64,000 bases of DNA from Mycteria americana (GCF_035582795.1 NC_134373.1:16576001-16640000), one strand, 5' to 3'; shown: positions 27,001 to 42,000, counted from the stretch's first letter. Made by a program: numbers and translations. Notes: generated by a model from the sequence alone, not told the origin.

Positions 27001-30000
27001 CTGCACACGTGGCTGCTGGCTTGGCTTCCAGGCTCTGCACCCGCCTGCGAGCTTGGCTTATTTCTGGGAACTTTGACTTAATAGCAGCTAAAAACTACTA
27101 AAATGCCAGAGAAATGTAACAAATAAAAATGTTAGTCCCTCTTTTCCACTGCAAGTTCTGTTTTATGGAGATTCATTATCTCCATCTTTGAATGTAAGGT
27201 ACTGGATTACAGTCTATCCCATCTTCCGTTAATAACAGCCCTGGAGGATAAGGAGCAGCCAAAGGGGATGTGAAGGAGAGAGGCTCAGCATGCAGAATCT
27301 CATTCTTTACTGTATATTGAAGACCATATTGTGAATAGACTGAGGGAGAAACAGCATACAGGAAATAAACATATGCAAAGCTGTGGGAATAGTATGTAAT
27401 TATGAAGTCTGTTATTCTGAAAATACTGCTGAATATTGCTATCTTCAACTGCTATAAAACTAGAATCATTACAAAAACTCTGTATGTCTCAGTAATGCTT
27501 TCATAGCATTGCATATTTCACGTTGCTACATTTGCCTCCTAATCTCTTAGTCTAAACAAAATAACATTCGTGTTTTCATGACAATGAAGAGGAAGGAGTA
27601 ATGATGGTACATCTGGAGCAATCCAGCCTGTTTACAGGAAGGGTCATCAACTTCCAGGTGTCCACCTGTGTATCTGGGAATACTGTGTAGTTTCGGGTGT
27701 TAAGGTATCGAGGAAAGGCATTTTGTGCTTTGCTATGTTCTGTTTACAAGATATTTCAGGTTAGTTGTGATCTATCTTGAATCACTTAGTTTCCTACTGT
27801 TGCCTGGGAATTAAGTTGATGGAGAAGCAAACTGTGCCAGGTACTTCCCCAGGTCTCAGCAGGGTACTAAAGGTAACACTGAGTAGGCTGCAGTCCTTGA
27901 GAGGAGATATAAGGGCCTGTTTCACAGAGCACTTCATTTGCACAGTATTTAGTTTAGGGTTGTACCGCAAAATAGTACAGCAGTGAGATCAATAGGTATT
28001 ATTGCTACCCATGCAAAGCCTCTTCCTTCCACAAATTATTATAATTGTAATAATCTTATTTCTAATATTCAGTACGCAAACTTCAGCCCATTTTGACAAA
28101 CAGATAGCGAGTCTTGTGTGGCACCTGAGTGATGTTTTAACTGTTGCTAAGACAAGTACGAGAGAACTGAAGCTACAGAACGAGATACGTAGAAATGGCT
28201 GATGTGGTAAATTACCTGACGACAGCAGCAATATTTCACACAACAAATCAGATACCCTACCTCTTTTGCCAGGTAATAAATTGTGTTAAGCAGAAGGAAT
28301 GGAAATTGAGGGTATTCGTTATCTATCAAGAGATACCTGGCAGGATAGCCTTTGGTCTGCAGTCTGAAAATGATCCTGCACTGACAAGTGCCAGGCTGAA
28401 GTACTGGTGAATCACTATAGATCTTGCTTTACTGCAAGCATGGTCAAGCCAAACTCTGTTCAGAGTCATTTGAGAAACAAGGCCTAAATGTAGCTGTTCT
28501 GATCCCAGCTAGTATTCCTGCTGCTTTTATGTTCACTCCTGAAAAGTGGGTAAGCCCTTTAAACATTTACCTAGATTTCTCATTTCCCCTTGTCCTCACA
28601 AGAAAGGCTTCACACTTCCTATGATCAGATACCCAGCCCACAACTTTGGCTATTCTCCTTTTCACAGCTGCCTGGAAAGGGACGCAGAACATACGGGAGT
28701 GTTTTAAATAAGAAACAGAGAGCTGTATGGAGCCAGCACTGCTAAAATATATGTATTCTAGGCGTTCTGTTCAATGTTTGGGATGGGATTATCTGTTATC
28801 GCAAACTAATAAAAGTATCGAGGCTTTGCAAAAAAAGAAGCTTTTAAAAAAAAAATAAAATTGCCACTGCTGCAAGATTCTGTGGTGAGGATAACTAGAT
28901 GGTCAGTATCAGGCAGATGGTCAGCGCCAGATATTCACTTCGAAGTGTGAACGCAGGGATGGCTAAGCACGAACCTTTCACAGCTCTGCTGCTCATGGGC
29001 AGAGAGCCATTGCTCGCGCCCCAGTGTTTCCTCTGCAAGAGAAGGCACAAAGCCACGGCGCAAGGGGACCGTGCCCTGCCAGGGCAGAGACAGTACCTGC
29101 ACAGTACCTTTGAGGGCAGGCGGGGTGAAGACGCTCTGCTTCCTTTGCTTGGGAGAGGCACTCTGAGACTGGGGAGGGACAAAACACAGAGAGAGGCAGT
29201 CAGAGACGGGCACGGGGAGAGCTTTCTGTTCGTGACAGCCCCGGGTCTTGCCCCACAGCTGCGTTCAGAGGGTGCACACACCAATCTGAGAAGTTTCTAA
29301 GAAAATTATATTGTATAAATCTGATGCCAGCTCCCGGGCTTTCATGAACATAGGGAAAACTAAGATTAGGTAGAAAAAATATGTTTAATGGACAACCTTT
29401 ATGGCTCCCAGGCAAAACAGACCCAATACTACTGAAAATCACCCTTCACTCTAGAAAAATATTGTTAAGCATAAAATTAAGATAGCCTGTGCTTTTAACA
29501 GTCTCTGTAACTGATCCTCCTAAGGCAAATAAATGTTTGCATATATTAAAACAGTTGCTAGATTTACATCAACCAATTTTCCAATTAAATACAGTGTAAT
29601 GAATGATTATATGTATAGGTAAGGTAGTATTGAAATTATTAATATATACATTTTTACATAAATAAATGGAAGATCTCTCCCCCTGCACTTTTGCAATGTG
29701 TTCTATTACTCCTAAAAATAATAATTTCAGCAACCAATCACTCAGCCTTTAACTGGGCCTGATTTAAATGATATATTTAGTCACAATTACACTTTTTATG
29801 GCCCCAAAATCACATCTATGCACAAAAGATAAATTATTCCAAAAAAACGGTAGCAAAATTACACACAGAGTAATAGTAGTATAATTATACCAATGTATAG
29901 TTAACAAAAACTACCTGGGATACATTCCAGTGCTAAAGTAGAGTAGCTTTTGCAAAATGAAAGCAGTTAAATTGGTGTCCATATTATACCAACATGAAAT

Positions 30001-33000
30001 ATGTCCATATACAAAGGATAATAAAACTACATAATGTCACATACATAGCTAGCTTTTGAAGACATAAGCACCATATCACATTCCTAAGAAAAAGGTGAAA
30101 AAAAAGCTGTGTGTAGGCAAGCTTTATTTTTTCTCATCTAATCAATTTCTAGTTGTATTTGGTCATAACGATGTTGCCTTTTCCCAAATATTTGCTAAAA
30201 ATGCCTCTTTCTCTGGATACTTTGACTGGTACATAGTCTGTGAATTTCAATCAGATCTATTTCTTCAAGGAACATTTGAGACAGCTCTTAAGAAAACCAC
30301 TTTCTCACAAGTATGGCCAATCCTATTACCTTACTTTATCACAATAGATGGAATGATAACATTTATAAATAAAATATTGTCTTCTTTTGAAAGAGAAAGC
30401 TATTTATAAAAACGGTGGGATAGGTTGTTGATCCTCGCCCCAGTAGATCTTTATAAGTCTGTATTTGAGTCCAAATTTGAACCAATCAATACCTCCTACT
30501 GCTATTTAAAGCACTGCCTGCTTCTCTGAGCAATGGGTGAAGGAGAAAGAGATCAGGGAATTGCAGGAGCTACGCAAGGGGAGGTTGGAAAATGAGATCG
30601 GAGGAGCTGACTTTTAACTCTTGTGCAAACAACATCAATGTGCTGCCTGCTGTGGGCTTGGCAAATGATGGGAAGAGGAGAGAGGAGCTTGCAATGCTTT
30701 TGTAGACCAGCAGTGACCTGCAGACCCAAAGCAATGCTGGATGAAGTGACCTGGCAGGGTCACCTTGGGCCAGGTTTGCTATGATTTGCCAGGGCATGGC
30801 AGCAAGGCAGAGGGGAAACTTGCCTTTCCCAGTTCCTGGCTACAGGGAGAAGGGAGAGCCAGCAGAGCTGAGATGCCACTCAGCTTTACACAGCCCTGGT
30901 TTGAAAGCGGTGGTTCTTAAAAGGCTGTGTTACTGAAGATGGCATGACAATGTAAATAAAAACATTAACCAGCATGAATCAGTGAGTTTCAAAGGGGGTT
31001 TAACAATAGACCTGTTTTAACAATAAATATGTTTAAAAAAAAAAGATTTCACTTACCTCTGCCTGTGAGATGTTTGTTCTCTTCTCATCCTTTTCTAGAG
31101 GAGGAAAAGATATGGAAAGAGAAAAGTTAGTACAAAAGTGTTTCTCTTTCCTAACCCTTGTGCTAACCTAACAAGTGCTAACCCTTGTGACTCTGCTTTG
31201 AACCCTGAACCTGAACAGCACTATTGTAAATACAAAACTACCCTTCTGATTTACAGCTTTTCTTTCTCTTTTGTGCGTCTCAGAAAACCAGAGGCCCTGA
31301 TTAGCATTTAGACATAAGCACTACGTCTAAGGCACTTAACTCCCATTTTTTGTCTGTGGACTAACAGCAAGCGATGGAGTGCCTTTAGCAGCAGGTCCTT
31401 TGGCCAGGCTCACAGAAGGGCTCTGCGCTCGCCAGTGGCTGTCGGGATATGTGGCTGCTCTGCCCAGGGGCTGTGCTTTCTTCTATGGTCAGAAAAGGCT
31501 CGGTTGCCAAATGGCATGCAGCAAACTCACAAAGGGCTCTACTGGACTCAAATAATAATAAGAACCTCACCTCACTTAAGTTGTTAATATACCAATACTG
31601 GTACTGAAGAGCACCTAACAGTAATATGTAGTATTAGCAAACCAAAGCTGAACGAAGACTAATCTTTCGCCCTAAAAGTTTCATGACATTACTGGACTGA
31701 AATTTTTCCTGGAACTGTTTACTTTTGTTGCCTTAATTTGCTTTGGACTATAGGCATGGCAGAAATGGTCAAGACTAGAGATTTCTAATGAAAATAAACG
31801 TCTCTCAGAACCTGTCTGAACAACTAAGTAAAATTTTATGAAGCAGAGGAGGGTCAAGGATCTTCCTAACCATTGCACTTAACCAGTTTTTGCACGAGAT
31901 TAAATTATTTTTCTACTGTTTTCTTGATGTGGTTAATGGCCAGAAAGTGTCTGTCTTCTGATGACGATTTCCCAAATATTTGATGAAGATCATGTAGGAT
32001 CTTTGATGCACAGTAGTTTGGAGCTCTAAAATAAAATGCCATCAAAACCAGAGACATCAATCTCTCACTGTACCAACGCCCCTTCTAATATTTTCCACTT
32101 GCAGATATCACTGTGCAGTTTCCACTGAGGTGTGGCAGATCTGTAAATGTAGGTCTGAGGGAAGAATTAGGTCTAGGCAATATCACTTTATCTAACTTAT
32201 TCCCTAGATATTGGCTGCTTGTGGTGTGCTGTGTGTGAGGGGACAAGCCAGCCCAGGCAGATGGACTGCATTTTCTGTTCTATTCTCTGGCATTGTATCT
32301 GTGCATCTAGCAAATATTAACTGACTTACTGGATTTTTTCAATTTATACATTTCCCATTACCTTTACATGAAAGACATTCAAATGACTTATACTCAAGGC
32401 TGAAAAGTGTAGTTGAAAAACAGTGCTGATTACTAAAGCATGGTCCCACAGATACAGAATTAGACAGGACAATCAGGAGGCCAGTTCCTGCCATTGACAT
32501 TTCCATGAACTTTGGTAAGGTGACTAATCTCTTCCTTGACTTCCCTACCTGTAAATAAGTATAGAAGTGCCTATTTAAGTATAGCAGTGTCTGTTTGCCT
32601 TTGTAAAGCACTTTGGGGTATGAAGTTAGGCTGGCTAAATGGGTGATTATTTATGTGCTTGTAATCTTTCTTATTAGTTGTATACCAAACAGACAGGGAT
32701 TTCAATGATTCAACATGGGATTTTTTTTTAGCTCAGGATCCTGGATCTAGTTTGGAGTCTGAAATTTGAATAAATCAGGAACTTTCAGCAGAGAACAATG
32801 AAAAGTAAGTTATGTCCCATTCCTTCCTGAAACTCTAAATTTGCCCAGATTAAAAACATGTTTTGTAAACCCAAGCTGAGGCTTGCATAAGGAGGAAAAA
32901 CTGCAATCAGCAGCTTTGTCAGGTTTCAGGTCTTGTTCCTAAGGATGTGCACAACTCTAAACCTTTGGGCTTGCACATTTAGTGTTCTTAGTGGGGTGAC

Positions 33001-36000
33001 ATTAAACCCACCAGAACTGGAAAGTTTCCAGCCTTCCCTTTCATCGAGCAGCCCTTACATGACAGGCAACTTTGGCAACAAGAACTGGTCCTGTATGGAG
33101 TTAGAGAAATCATTCATATCCACTGGGCAAATAGTGCCAGTGAATAGCATCAGACAATGTGGAAATTTAATAATGACTTACAAAATCACACAAACAGTTT
33201 TTCAAATCCAGTAAACAGAGATCAGAAATGAACCCAAAGGAGCAAAAGAGACACACTTGAGGCAACAGACATAAAGTGTTTCAAGTGAGTTGTGAAATGA
33301 AGGGAAAGGTAGCGCTGGTTGGAGATGCAGTTTGGTCAATGGTATATTTTGACATGCATTTATTTTTGAGGCCAGAAAGACCATTGCATGCTTATTTTTG
33401 ACAGGCATTTTGATGGATAAGGCTCAATGGAGAGTATAGATTTTTAAGGAGAGGTGACAAGGAATGGGAACAAGGGAAGCTGAGATCCCTGAGTGCCATA
33501 GACTGAGGCAGAGAGTAGAAAATAAACAAAAACTCTTTCTGTAGAGGAGGAGGAAAAGATGAAAGGCAAAGGGGACACGGAAGGAAGATAGAAGTGCTTG
33601 TATGTAGCTGAGGTAGTAACGAGAGACGGGGACAGTGGGGTTGTAGTAGAAGTAAAAGGGGGAATTTAGTGGTGACAGAGAGCAGAGCTGGAGCGCAGTG
33701 TGGGCTGGAGCTCAGTCAAGAGCTCTCTGCCTGGGGCAATACTTAGAGCCATCTTGGTCTAACTGAAGCATTACATTAATAATTGTGTGAACATTCTTCC
33801 TTGGGCAAATAGTCTTTCTCCAGTGTGACTCACAATGCTTTGAAAGCAGTCTAAATAAATGAAAGCATAGTCTTATAACAGTCTTACTAAGAAAGTGTCC
33901 TTATGAGAGTCAATGCATGTAAGAATCAATGCTGTCACTACAACAGGTCAGTTCTGGCATCAAGAGATTCCATGTAAAAAAATCTCTGTGACAACAGAAT
34001 TTACAATGAGAATGGAAGGTACAAGAAAGAACATCAGTTAGCTACTGCAACTCAGCCATATCCACCTACGGAAGTCAAACAAGCCACACATTTCCCACCC
34101 TTAAATCCCGCTCAAATCATTGACAATTACAAGCTGAATTTCTTTACTGAACTCTTTGTGCATAAATTCTTCTTGAGAGGGGTCAGGAAATAATCGGAAA
34201 CTAACTCACAAATATCAGACTGTGATATCACTTGATTCACAGGAGAGAATGAAATCCCTGGTTTCTCAGCATCCTTTAGTTCCCACTGACTACTGTGCAG
34301 TCAGGATTCTGCTCACAAAAAAATCAGTTATACAGAATGAGAAATTTCCTCATCATGTTTATAACTAGGCAATTATATCATGGAGAATATGAATTCAAAT
34401 GATCAGCTATTTCTCTCTCGTATGAAACAAAACCCAAGCTCTCAGTAGATAACTTCTCCCTACAGGTTTGCTCTCTTTTTGGGGCCGGGAGGGAAGGAGA
34501 CTTTTTAATGATGCTCCATTTTCCTCCCTCACAGACTGTAACATTGCTCACAGAACACAATACAGCAGTATTATATTCCAAATCTCAACATATGGCTTTT
34601 TTCCAGTTTAACTTATTCTTGGCTGCTCTAATTAGCTAACAGGGATCTAATTACTCAAGTTATTTCTTGACAGTTTTTGTGATTTTATTTTAAAGTGGTA
34701 TAATAGAAATCATATGAAGAGCTGACAACAGATTGGTACATACCCAAGTTACTGGAAAGTTGAGGTACGTAAGAACAAGATTGGAGCTTTGTTTAGAGGT
34801 TTTTTACACCTGTGCTGAGGAAAAGCAGTTGAGGACTTTCCCCTGTGCTGGGTGAATAATGTCTGAGGCTAGTGTGACCCTTACCTCATGGAGACTGGAG
34901 TAGCACCTGGCAAAATAAACAGGGTTTCAGGCTTTAGTCAATGTCCTCAGGAAGAGAAATGGTCCATGTTCATCAAGGAAAGGTTCAGTCTAAAGGATAT
35001 TTCCATCAGTCCAGATATGTACACAGACTTTCTGAAATGAAGCCTTATTTCTTTAAGGAGTGACACTTCTGAAAGTCCATCTACCTGCACAGAATCCATT
35101 TCAGCATTAGAGCTCTAAGCTTTAGCCTTTACCCAGGGCAGAATCTCACCCACTCATGGGGAAACCTGCAAGATTTGGCCTGGCTATACTGCTGAAATAT
35201 GGAGGAAGAAACACCAAGGGATTTGTCTCCCACATGCTCTGGTTAGCATAACTCTTTTGAATGTTTGTTAGCACAGCCACCCAGCCAAGCTGACACAATA
35301 AGCTGAGCTACCCCAAAGGTGTCTTTGTATGAGATCAGAAATGAACCTCAAACGAGTGGAAGGAGGCTGGTTATAGCCAGGATGGCAACCGCTTGATGTT
35401 GCTGATCACTTTTCCTGTGAGCCTCCACTGTTGTGCAAATGGCATGACCATGCTGGGGGAAGCCTTATGGTCATTTTAGAGTAAGATCAAAATTCATCTG
35501 CCTCTCTTCTCCCACTGGATAATGTTAATGCACTTGGAGCAGCTATGCAGGGCAAGAGGTGAGCTATTTTAAAAGGCTTGGCCTCTGATATCACCCATGG
35601 GCTCTGCAGTGGAGTCATCCAGCAAAGGCTTATCTCATCCAGCTAAGTACCCTGCTTTCTTTCCCTTTAGCAAGAGCAAATAAAAGCCTTTTCTGTAGGG
35701 TTTCAGTCAGGCACTGGAGGAACAGAACAGGTCAGAGAGGCTGGCTTTTACACAAAGGAAACTCAGTGAGAGGCTGGTATCATTGTTGGAGAAAGCTTCA
35801 TGTAGGGAGTTTGGAATTTTCCTTGGGAAAACAAAGCTAAGAAGTTTCAGATAAAAATCAGAGGGGGTTGATATGGCTTTGGATTTGATTAGTTTTTGTC
35901 ATAGTGTCTACATTTTCCCTTAAAAATAATAAACACGGTACTCTTCAATTGCTCAGATAGTGGAAACAGCCCACAAGCGACATGCCTATAACAGGTTTTA

Positions 36001-39000
36001 GTTAAAGAATTGTTTAAACAAGAATGGTTGAATCTGAAAGGAATGAGCCTGAAGAGAGACTTTAAGGACACAATGTCACGGTCAGTCTGGAGCCTTCTTA
36101 TAGTCCTGCCCCCACCCCTGTATAAACAGTGCCATTGGAGAGAGCAAAGTAGATGAACAGAAGAACAGATCCAGCCTTTCACATGCAAACTTTAGTGCAG
36201 GACACCCCAAGCTAGAGACAGAAATCAGATGATGCTACTGCTATGAAATAGTTCAGTCTGTTTAATTTTATTTCATTAGTTTTGATGAAATGTCTCCATG
36301 GCCAAACAGTACTATGTCCATGAGCAAAGCTTTCTCTCTCAAAAAAATGTGAAAGAAATGAACCGATTGCTGACTTCTGGTCAATATGATCAATGACGAC
36401 ATACAGTTGGAAAAGAAAAATAATTTTCCTGGCTCTGGCTCCACTTAGCCATCTCCTGTGATGAAGAGGAGGGTGGCTCTCTGCTCCTGCTGTGGGATTG
36501 GGGGGTGCTTGTCTGCTTGGGCAGTGGGTGGCAGAGCTCTGCTCCCAGTCTTGCTGCATGCTAATTCTGCAACAAGGCAGATCACCTGTTTCAAAACCTT
36601 ACATTTGAATGTATGGCTCACACAATTTTAGGAACTAAGAAAAGAAATGGATCATTTTCCAAATAATTCTTCATTCTCCTGCTGCTTAGTGGCAGGCAAA
36701 CCTGAAATTTTCTGAAAATTTGGCTTCAGTCATTTCACATTTTGATTTCTTCATCAGGAAAATAAGGATATTTTTAAATCTGCCAGCTTGCCTCACTGGT
36801 GTTTGACCACCACCGTTTGTATTTGTCATTGTAAAACAAGCTCATTGAAATCTGATTCAGAAATTGACTGGCATAATGCTGTTTTGTTTTTTCTGCTACC
36901 AGAACTACTTTTCCTTTCCTCCAGAAGACAAAGTAAGATCAAAAAATATTTCATGCTCTGCTTTTGCCAGAGTTCTAACTACACATTGCCAGATCATCTA
37001 GCATCTCATGGCTTTTTGCTAAACCACTGAGGTAAGAAATGGAAGAAAGTCCAAAAAGGCAAACATGGAAAATGCTTATGTAGTTAATGGTTTTACTTTT
37101 TCTTGCTGGTTTTTATTTACCTGTATCTATCAATGAAAACTTGACTACAGGTATAGATGTAATTACATTTAATTACAAAAAAATATCCTGGTAAGCCCTC
37201 CTGGCGTGAGTATATATTTCTGAAAATCTTCACATTGCAAAAGCACCTCATTAAACTCCAGTATCCCAGCTGCTGCGGTAAACATAGCTGGAGGGTCTGC
37301 TCCCCTCCTCAGTCAAGTGCTGACAAGAGAGTGTGTGCATTGCAGTTCTGCTGCATCTCACACGCTAATTGGCATCTAAATTACTGCCTGGCCCTTTAGG
37401 GAACACTAATAACAAGATTTGTATAGGAAATATTAATAAAAACATAGGGGAGAGAGGAATTTGGTATATACACAAGCATTTGCATGCTTATTCTATCAGG
37501 TGTTTGCAGTTAAGGTATGTAGCGTGGGAAAGGTCCTGCATTACCCTGAGAGCACTGTCACCAGGAGACCTTTTGTCACTCTGGCTCAGAGGTGATCGTA
37601 TGGTAGCTTTTCCCAGCTAGCTCCTGACTGTAACCAGCCCTTTGTAGTTCACTAAAATGCCACAGGCCAGATGAATCAGCTGTTTGGACATTTAAAATTT
37701 TCTTTCCAGGTAAGTTAGCCCATTTATATTTACATAGCTCTGTATTTCCCACCTTCGATATTCAAGTAGTCATTACTAGTACTGAAAGTAGGGGCAGCAA
37801 TCTCCTTTGTTAGACAAAATCCTTCCTAATGGTGCTCAAAGTCAACCTCTAAATGAAAAGAACAATCATCCTTTTCCTCCCAACACACACAACAAATCTG
37901 ATCCAAACAACATCTATATCTCTGAACATCATACAGACGGTATCCAAGGGCCCACTTTCAACTGCACAGCCATAAGAATATGAAATAAAACTACCTTTCA
38001 TAAATTACACAGGTCAAAGTTTCTTTAAAACCTGCATTCTGAGATCATAATCTGGTTTGGAAGAAATTGGAGACACTGCAAACCTCAAATGTGAATCTAA
38101 ATGTATTTGTTTACACCACACGAATCTCAGAAGGGAATTACAGTGCCTGATTCACCACCTTGTTATTCCAGTTTCATGCTAGACTCACAGAAATCAGTCT
38201 AGTTTCACTGGCATTAAACTAGAATATAACAGTGACGAATCAGGTCTGCAGCCTTACCGCAGAGCAGTCATGAATTATTACAAGCACTAAAAATCATCCC
38301 TCTCAAGCATTTTGTTTTCAACTTCTCATTCTCCCTCCCTATGATACCTGTTAAATACAAATATAAAACAAATTCTAAATAAGTCCATAAATCAAGTATA
38401 GCTTCTCAAAATATACATTGGAAGAGAAATAAAATTTAATTCTTTATTTTCTCCCTTCTAATTAATAAGGACTGAATTGTGCTGTCTGCCTTCTTGGAGT
38501 TACACTTCTGCCTGACTCTGTGGTCCTCCGGCTCTGTAAGGCTCTTTCTGATACTGTCCTGGCTTTGAATGACAGAACACAAAACAGGCTTCGTGGAAAA
38601 ACCTGTCATGAAAAAATCCTTCCGTGCAGAAGTTCCTTTTCCTCATAGCACAAGAGTCGCTGTTCTGTAGCTGTGCTCCATGAAAGGGTCAGGTGAGCGA
38701 GGAGCATTGAGCAGACCTTCCTGACATGAAGTCCCTCATCCATCATATAGGGACAATTACGGACTTGGCAGGTCTTCCCAGAGAAAGTAATCAACCCAGG
38801 AGAAGCATGCTTGAAATAAACATTCTGTTTGGATAACTAATGTAAAGATTGACTTTAAATCACAATATAAACAATGTTAGGCTTAAAGTTGCTTTCTTCA
38901 AGTTGCTTTCTAAGCAGCACAAACTCCTCTTTGCTGAAGAAACTGAGATGGCTTTCAAAGAACAACTGACTAAATAAGAGGAACCAGGAGCAGGTAAATA

Positions 39001-42000
39001 AAAGTCTTTTTTTTCTTTCGATCTCTCAGATGAGACATTTTCTGGACCCAATATAAATCTCTTACTAGATTACCAGGAATGACTCTGAGATAGAGTTTTC
39101 ACATAATTTGCAGCTGCCCAGTGTGGACTCACGGCATCAGAGCCGGGAGAAACCTCCGGCAAGACCACAGGGTGTCACTGTGTGCAGAAGCGCCAGGTCA
39201 GGGTCTGCCTCTTACATTGCTTCAGAGCTCCCTCAAATTAGCTCGTTCCAAAATAATACCATTTAGTTAACAGCAAAGTACTGCTTTCCGTTTCCAGCAC
39301 AACAAAATTAAGCTTAATCACAAATCTGCGCTGGCTGTTATGCTCCGACCCTCTGCAAAGAGTTCTGTCAGTGCCCGGCTCAGCGGGGTTGCTGAGTGGT
39401 GCTCCAGACAAAATGAGTCCAGCACAGGAGTTCGACACATGTGGAGGGCTGCTCAGTGCTCATACTGTGGCAAATCTACCGTCTGCATCAGCAAAACAAA
39501 TCAGGCAAAACAGAATTTTTGAGGGAAGTGAGAGACAGAAAATCATTTTACCGCTGGCTTTATTAGGCCATAAGGAACAAGAAGTTTTGCCATTGGCTTA
39601 AAAGTCGATTTGATCCTAGATATATAGCATGAGTTTGGTAAAAAAAATGAAAGAAGATAAAAAAGGCAAACTACTTTCTCATTTAATGAACTAGTTCTAG
39701 AGTTAGTGCAACTGGGAAAGAAGTTTAGCCGTACGTAAACTGTCTTCTTAGTCAGAACTCTTACCCATTATCTAAACTAAGTAATGACAGTCACATTAAT
39801 ATTCACTGCACCTTTGAAAACCCGGGTTAATTCATTCAACTAGGTAAAAATAAGTGAGACAAACTGAAGAAAACTGCTGTGATCGGGGATGTGAAATTTA
39901 AAATCCTTGGCCTATTGGAAAGGTTGATGGTAAACTTGTCTCAAAAATGTGCAAAATAAGACTTAAAAGATACATGATGATATACATATGACTCTCTTTT
40001 ATCTATTTAGGATTATTCAAATCTCTCTTTTAGAGTGAAATATACATAAGAAAAATTCCCTTATTCTTGAAGCAAATAAATGTAAACCAGGGTGGCACTG
40101 ATTTTCTGGTGTGAGCCAGAAGGGGAACCTGACAGCCAGCATTTCTGGGTGCCCCAAACAGTGCTGGAGGGCCAAACTGAACTATAAGACAACCTTGGAA
40201 AAATAGACTTTCATAGAGATATGGAACAAGGCAAGGACAAGGACTGGAAAATAGACCTAAAGCACAATGTGGTGTCTCAAAGTTTGTCCAACTGTGTAGA
40301 AGGAGAACTCACCTCATTGTACGGTTACATTGACACAGGGTCTATTCTGACACAAAAGCAGACGTCAATAAAGATTACATCTTTGCTGCACGGAGTAAGG
40401 GCAGTTTCCACACTCACAGCATAACCTCACCTGGCCTGAAACCTGACAGTGAAAGAAAAGACTCACACAAAGGAAATAGGAGGGCAGTGGAGATAAGGAC
40501 GGCTTTTGAGAGGTTAGAGGAGGGCCAGACCTGTTGAGTGACTGCCAGCAAATACTCAGAGAAACAGATTCAAAGAGCAGAAACGTGCCTCTGAAATGAA
40601 TGTACCCAAGCAAAACATACTGGCAGACTACTAAATATTTGCAAATAATGGCTACTGTTTTACCAAATGTTACCAAAGCACTTACACAAAAACTTCCCAA
40701 ATAGCTTGTAATTACTTTGTCCGTTGATTCAGCCATAACAATGTATTAGTTTGTGAAAAAACTTAACATGTTCATTAAGTATTTTCAAATACAGAAGGAA
40801 GCCAAATACCTTGAGAAGACAGTTACCCAGAGTTGTGAATTCATCAGTAATACTGAATAGTATTAGTAATGTGTTACTTTCCAGCTGCTTGCTTGCTTTA
40901 TGTTCAGTCTATGTTCAAATGATGCATTGAAGAGGTTGAAGACCTAAATACAACTGAGGCAAAGGTCATGAAGAAAAATCCATGGTTACCAGAAATATAA
41001 TACTAGCTGATCCCCTGATATACATTTAAACCATTTCCTAATAGCTTCATATGCAGGAAAATGGCTCAGAATTGACCCACCGATCGCAATCTTTGTGTTG
41101 GAGTTACAGCTGCAGTAGCTATTGCTGTGAGCAGTTCCTTTCTCGGTTGTGAGCTGTAGGAGTATTTGAGGCTCTAAAATAAAAACCAGCAGCAGCAGCC
41201 AAAACTAAAATAGTCCAACATTTCTTAGCATTCTATAGCTCATAAAGCTATTTAAAAAAATATCGTAGCTGAACAGTTGTGTATTGTACGATCTGGAAAG
41301 TGACGTTTGCCAGGGGAGAAGAAAACAAATACAAATCAATAAAACTCTTCCTTAGGCGGTGATTATTATTGCTGCCATTGCAGTTTCCTTCCTTTTGGAA
41401 TAATACCTCAAGGATTTCGGTAAGAATGTGTTGTAAAGCTAGTCCTGGCCAACTGCTCACGGCTTGCTTATGGTTAGAATGCACATGCATAAAGCTCCTC
41501 ACATACATGTATCATCCTATGCATGACTCAAGTGAGCTACTAATAATAGTACTTCTTGGGGTTTACGACCCTTTTTACAAAAAGAAGATGCAAATACCAA
41601 TTTTGTAAATTCATTGTTTAGTTTCCTGAGCTTTCGAACAGTCAGCAAAATGAGGTTCCATAATCTCATTCTCACCATCAGCACGACTAGGCGGGATGGA
41701 AAAGAAAGGGCACTCATTGTTAACTGAGACTAAGTCAGCTGTAATTTCCAAAGGCATTTTTCAGAATGCTTACTAACCTTACTACATACTAGAGACAGAG
41801 GGGACCCTGGGTTTTGTTTTATACATCTCCATCTGTACTGTCACAATCAGAAACACCTCGCTGTGATTCCCATGGAATGAGCTGTTCCACACCCTCCTAC
41901 GGGATGTGCTGTACACATTAAAGCCGAAGTCACTCACTAGCATCAGCATTTTAGGAAGCTTGAAAGCACATTTCTAAACAATTACAGCCCTGCTGTCTAC

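Larger units (their letters stand above)
3028..29107 (-). other. PPP1R1C: PPP1R1C intron 4 (26 kb)
   Basis: The longest intron, in phase 1, with donor gtactg and acceptor tatattttcag. Items listed separately include a 14-bp triplication, a CpG-rich patch and adjoining AT-rich block (6.3-7.3 kb), a CR1 ORF2 fragment (7.9-8.4 kb), a CR1 3' end (16.4 kb), a near-perfect palindrome (17.3 kb), amniote-repeat relics and a GGAT/GAAT microsatellite (25.4 kb). The remaining DNA shows no gene or RNA that I can support. Confidence 0.85.
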
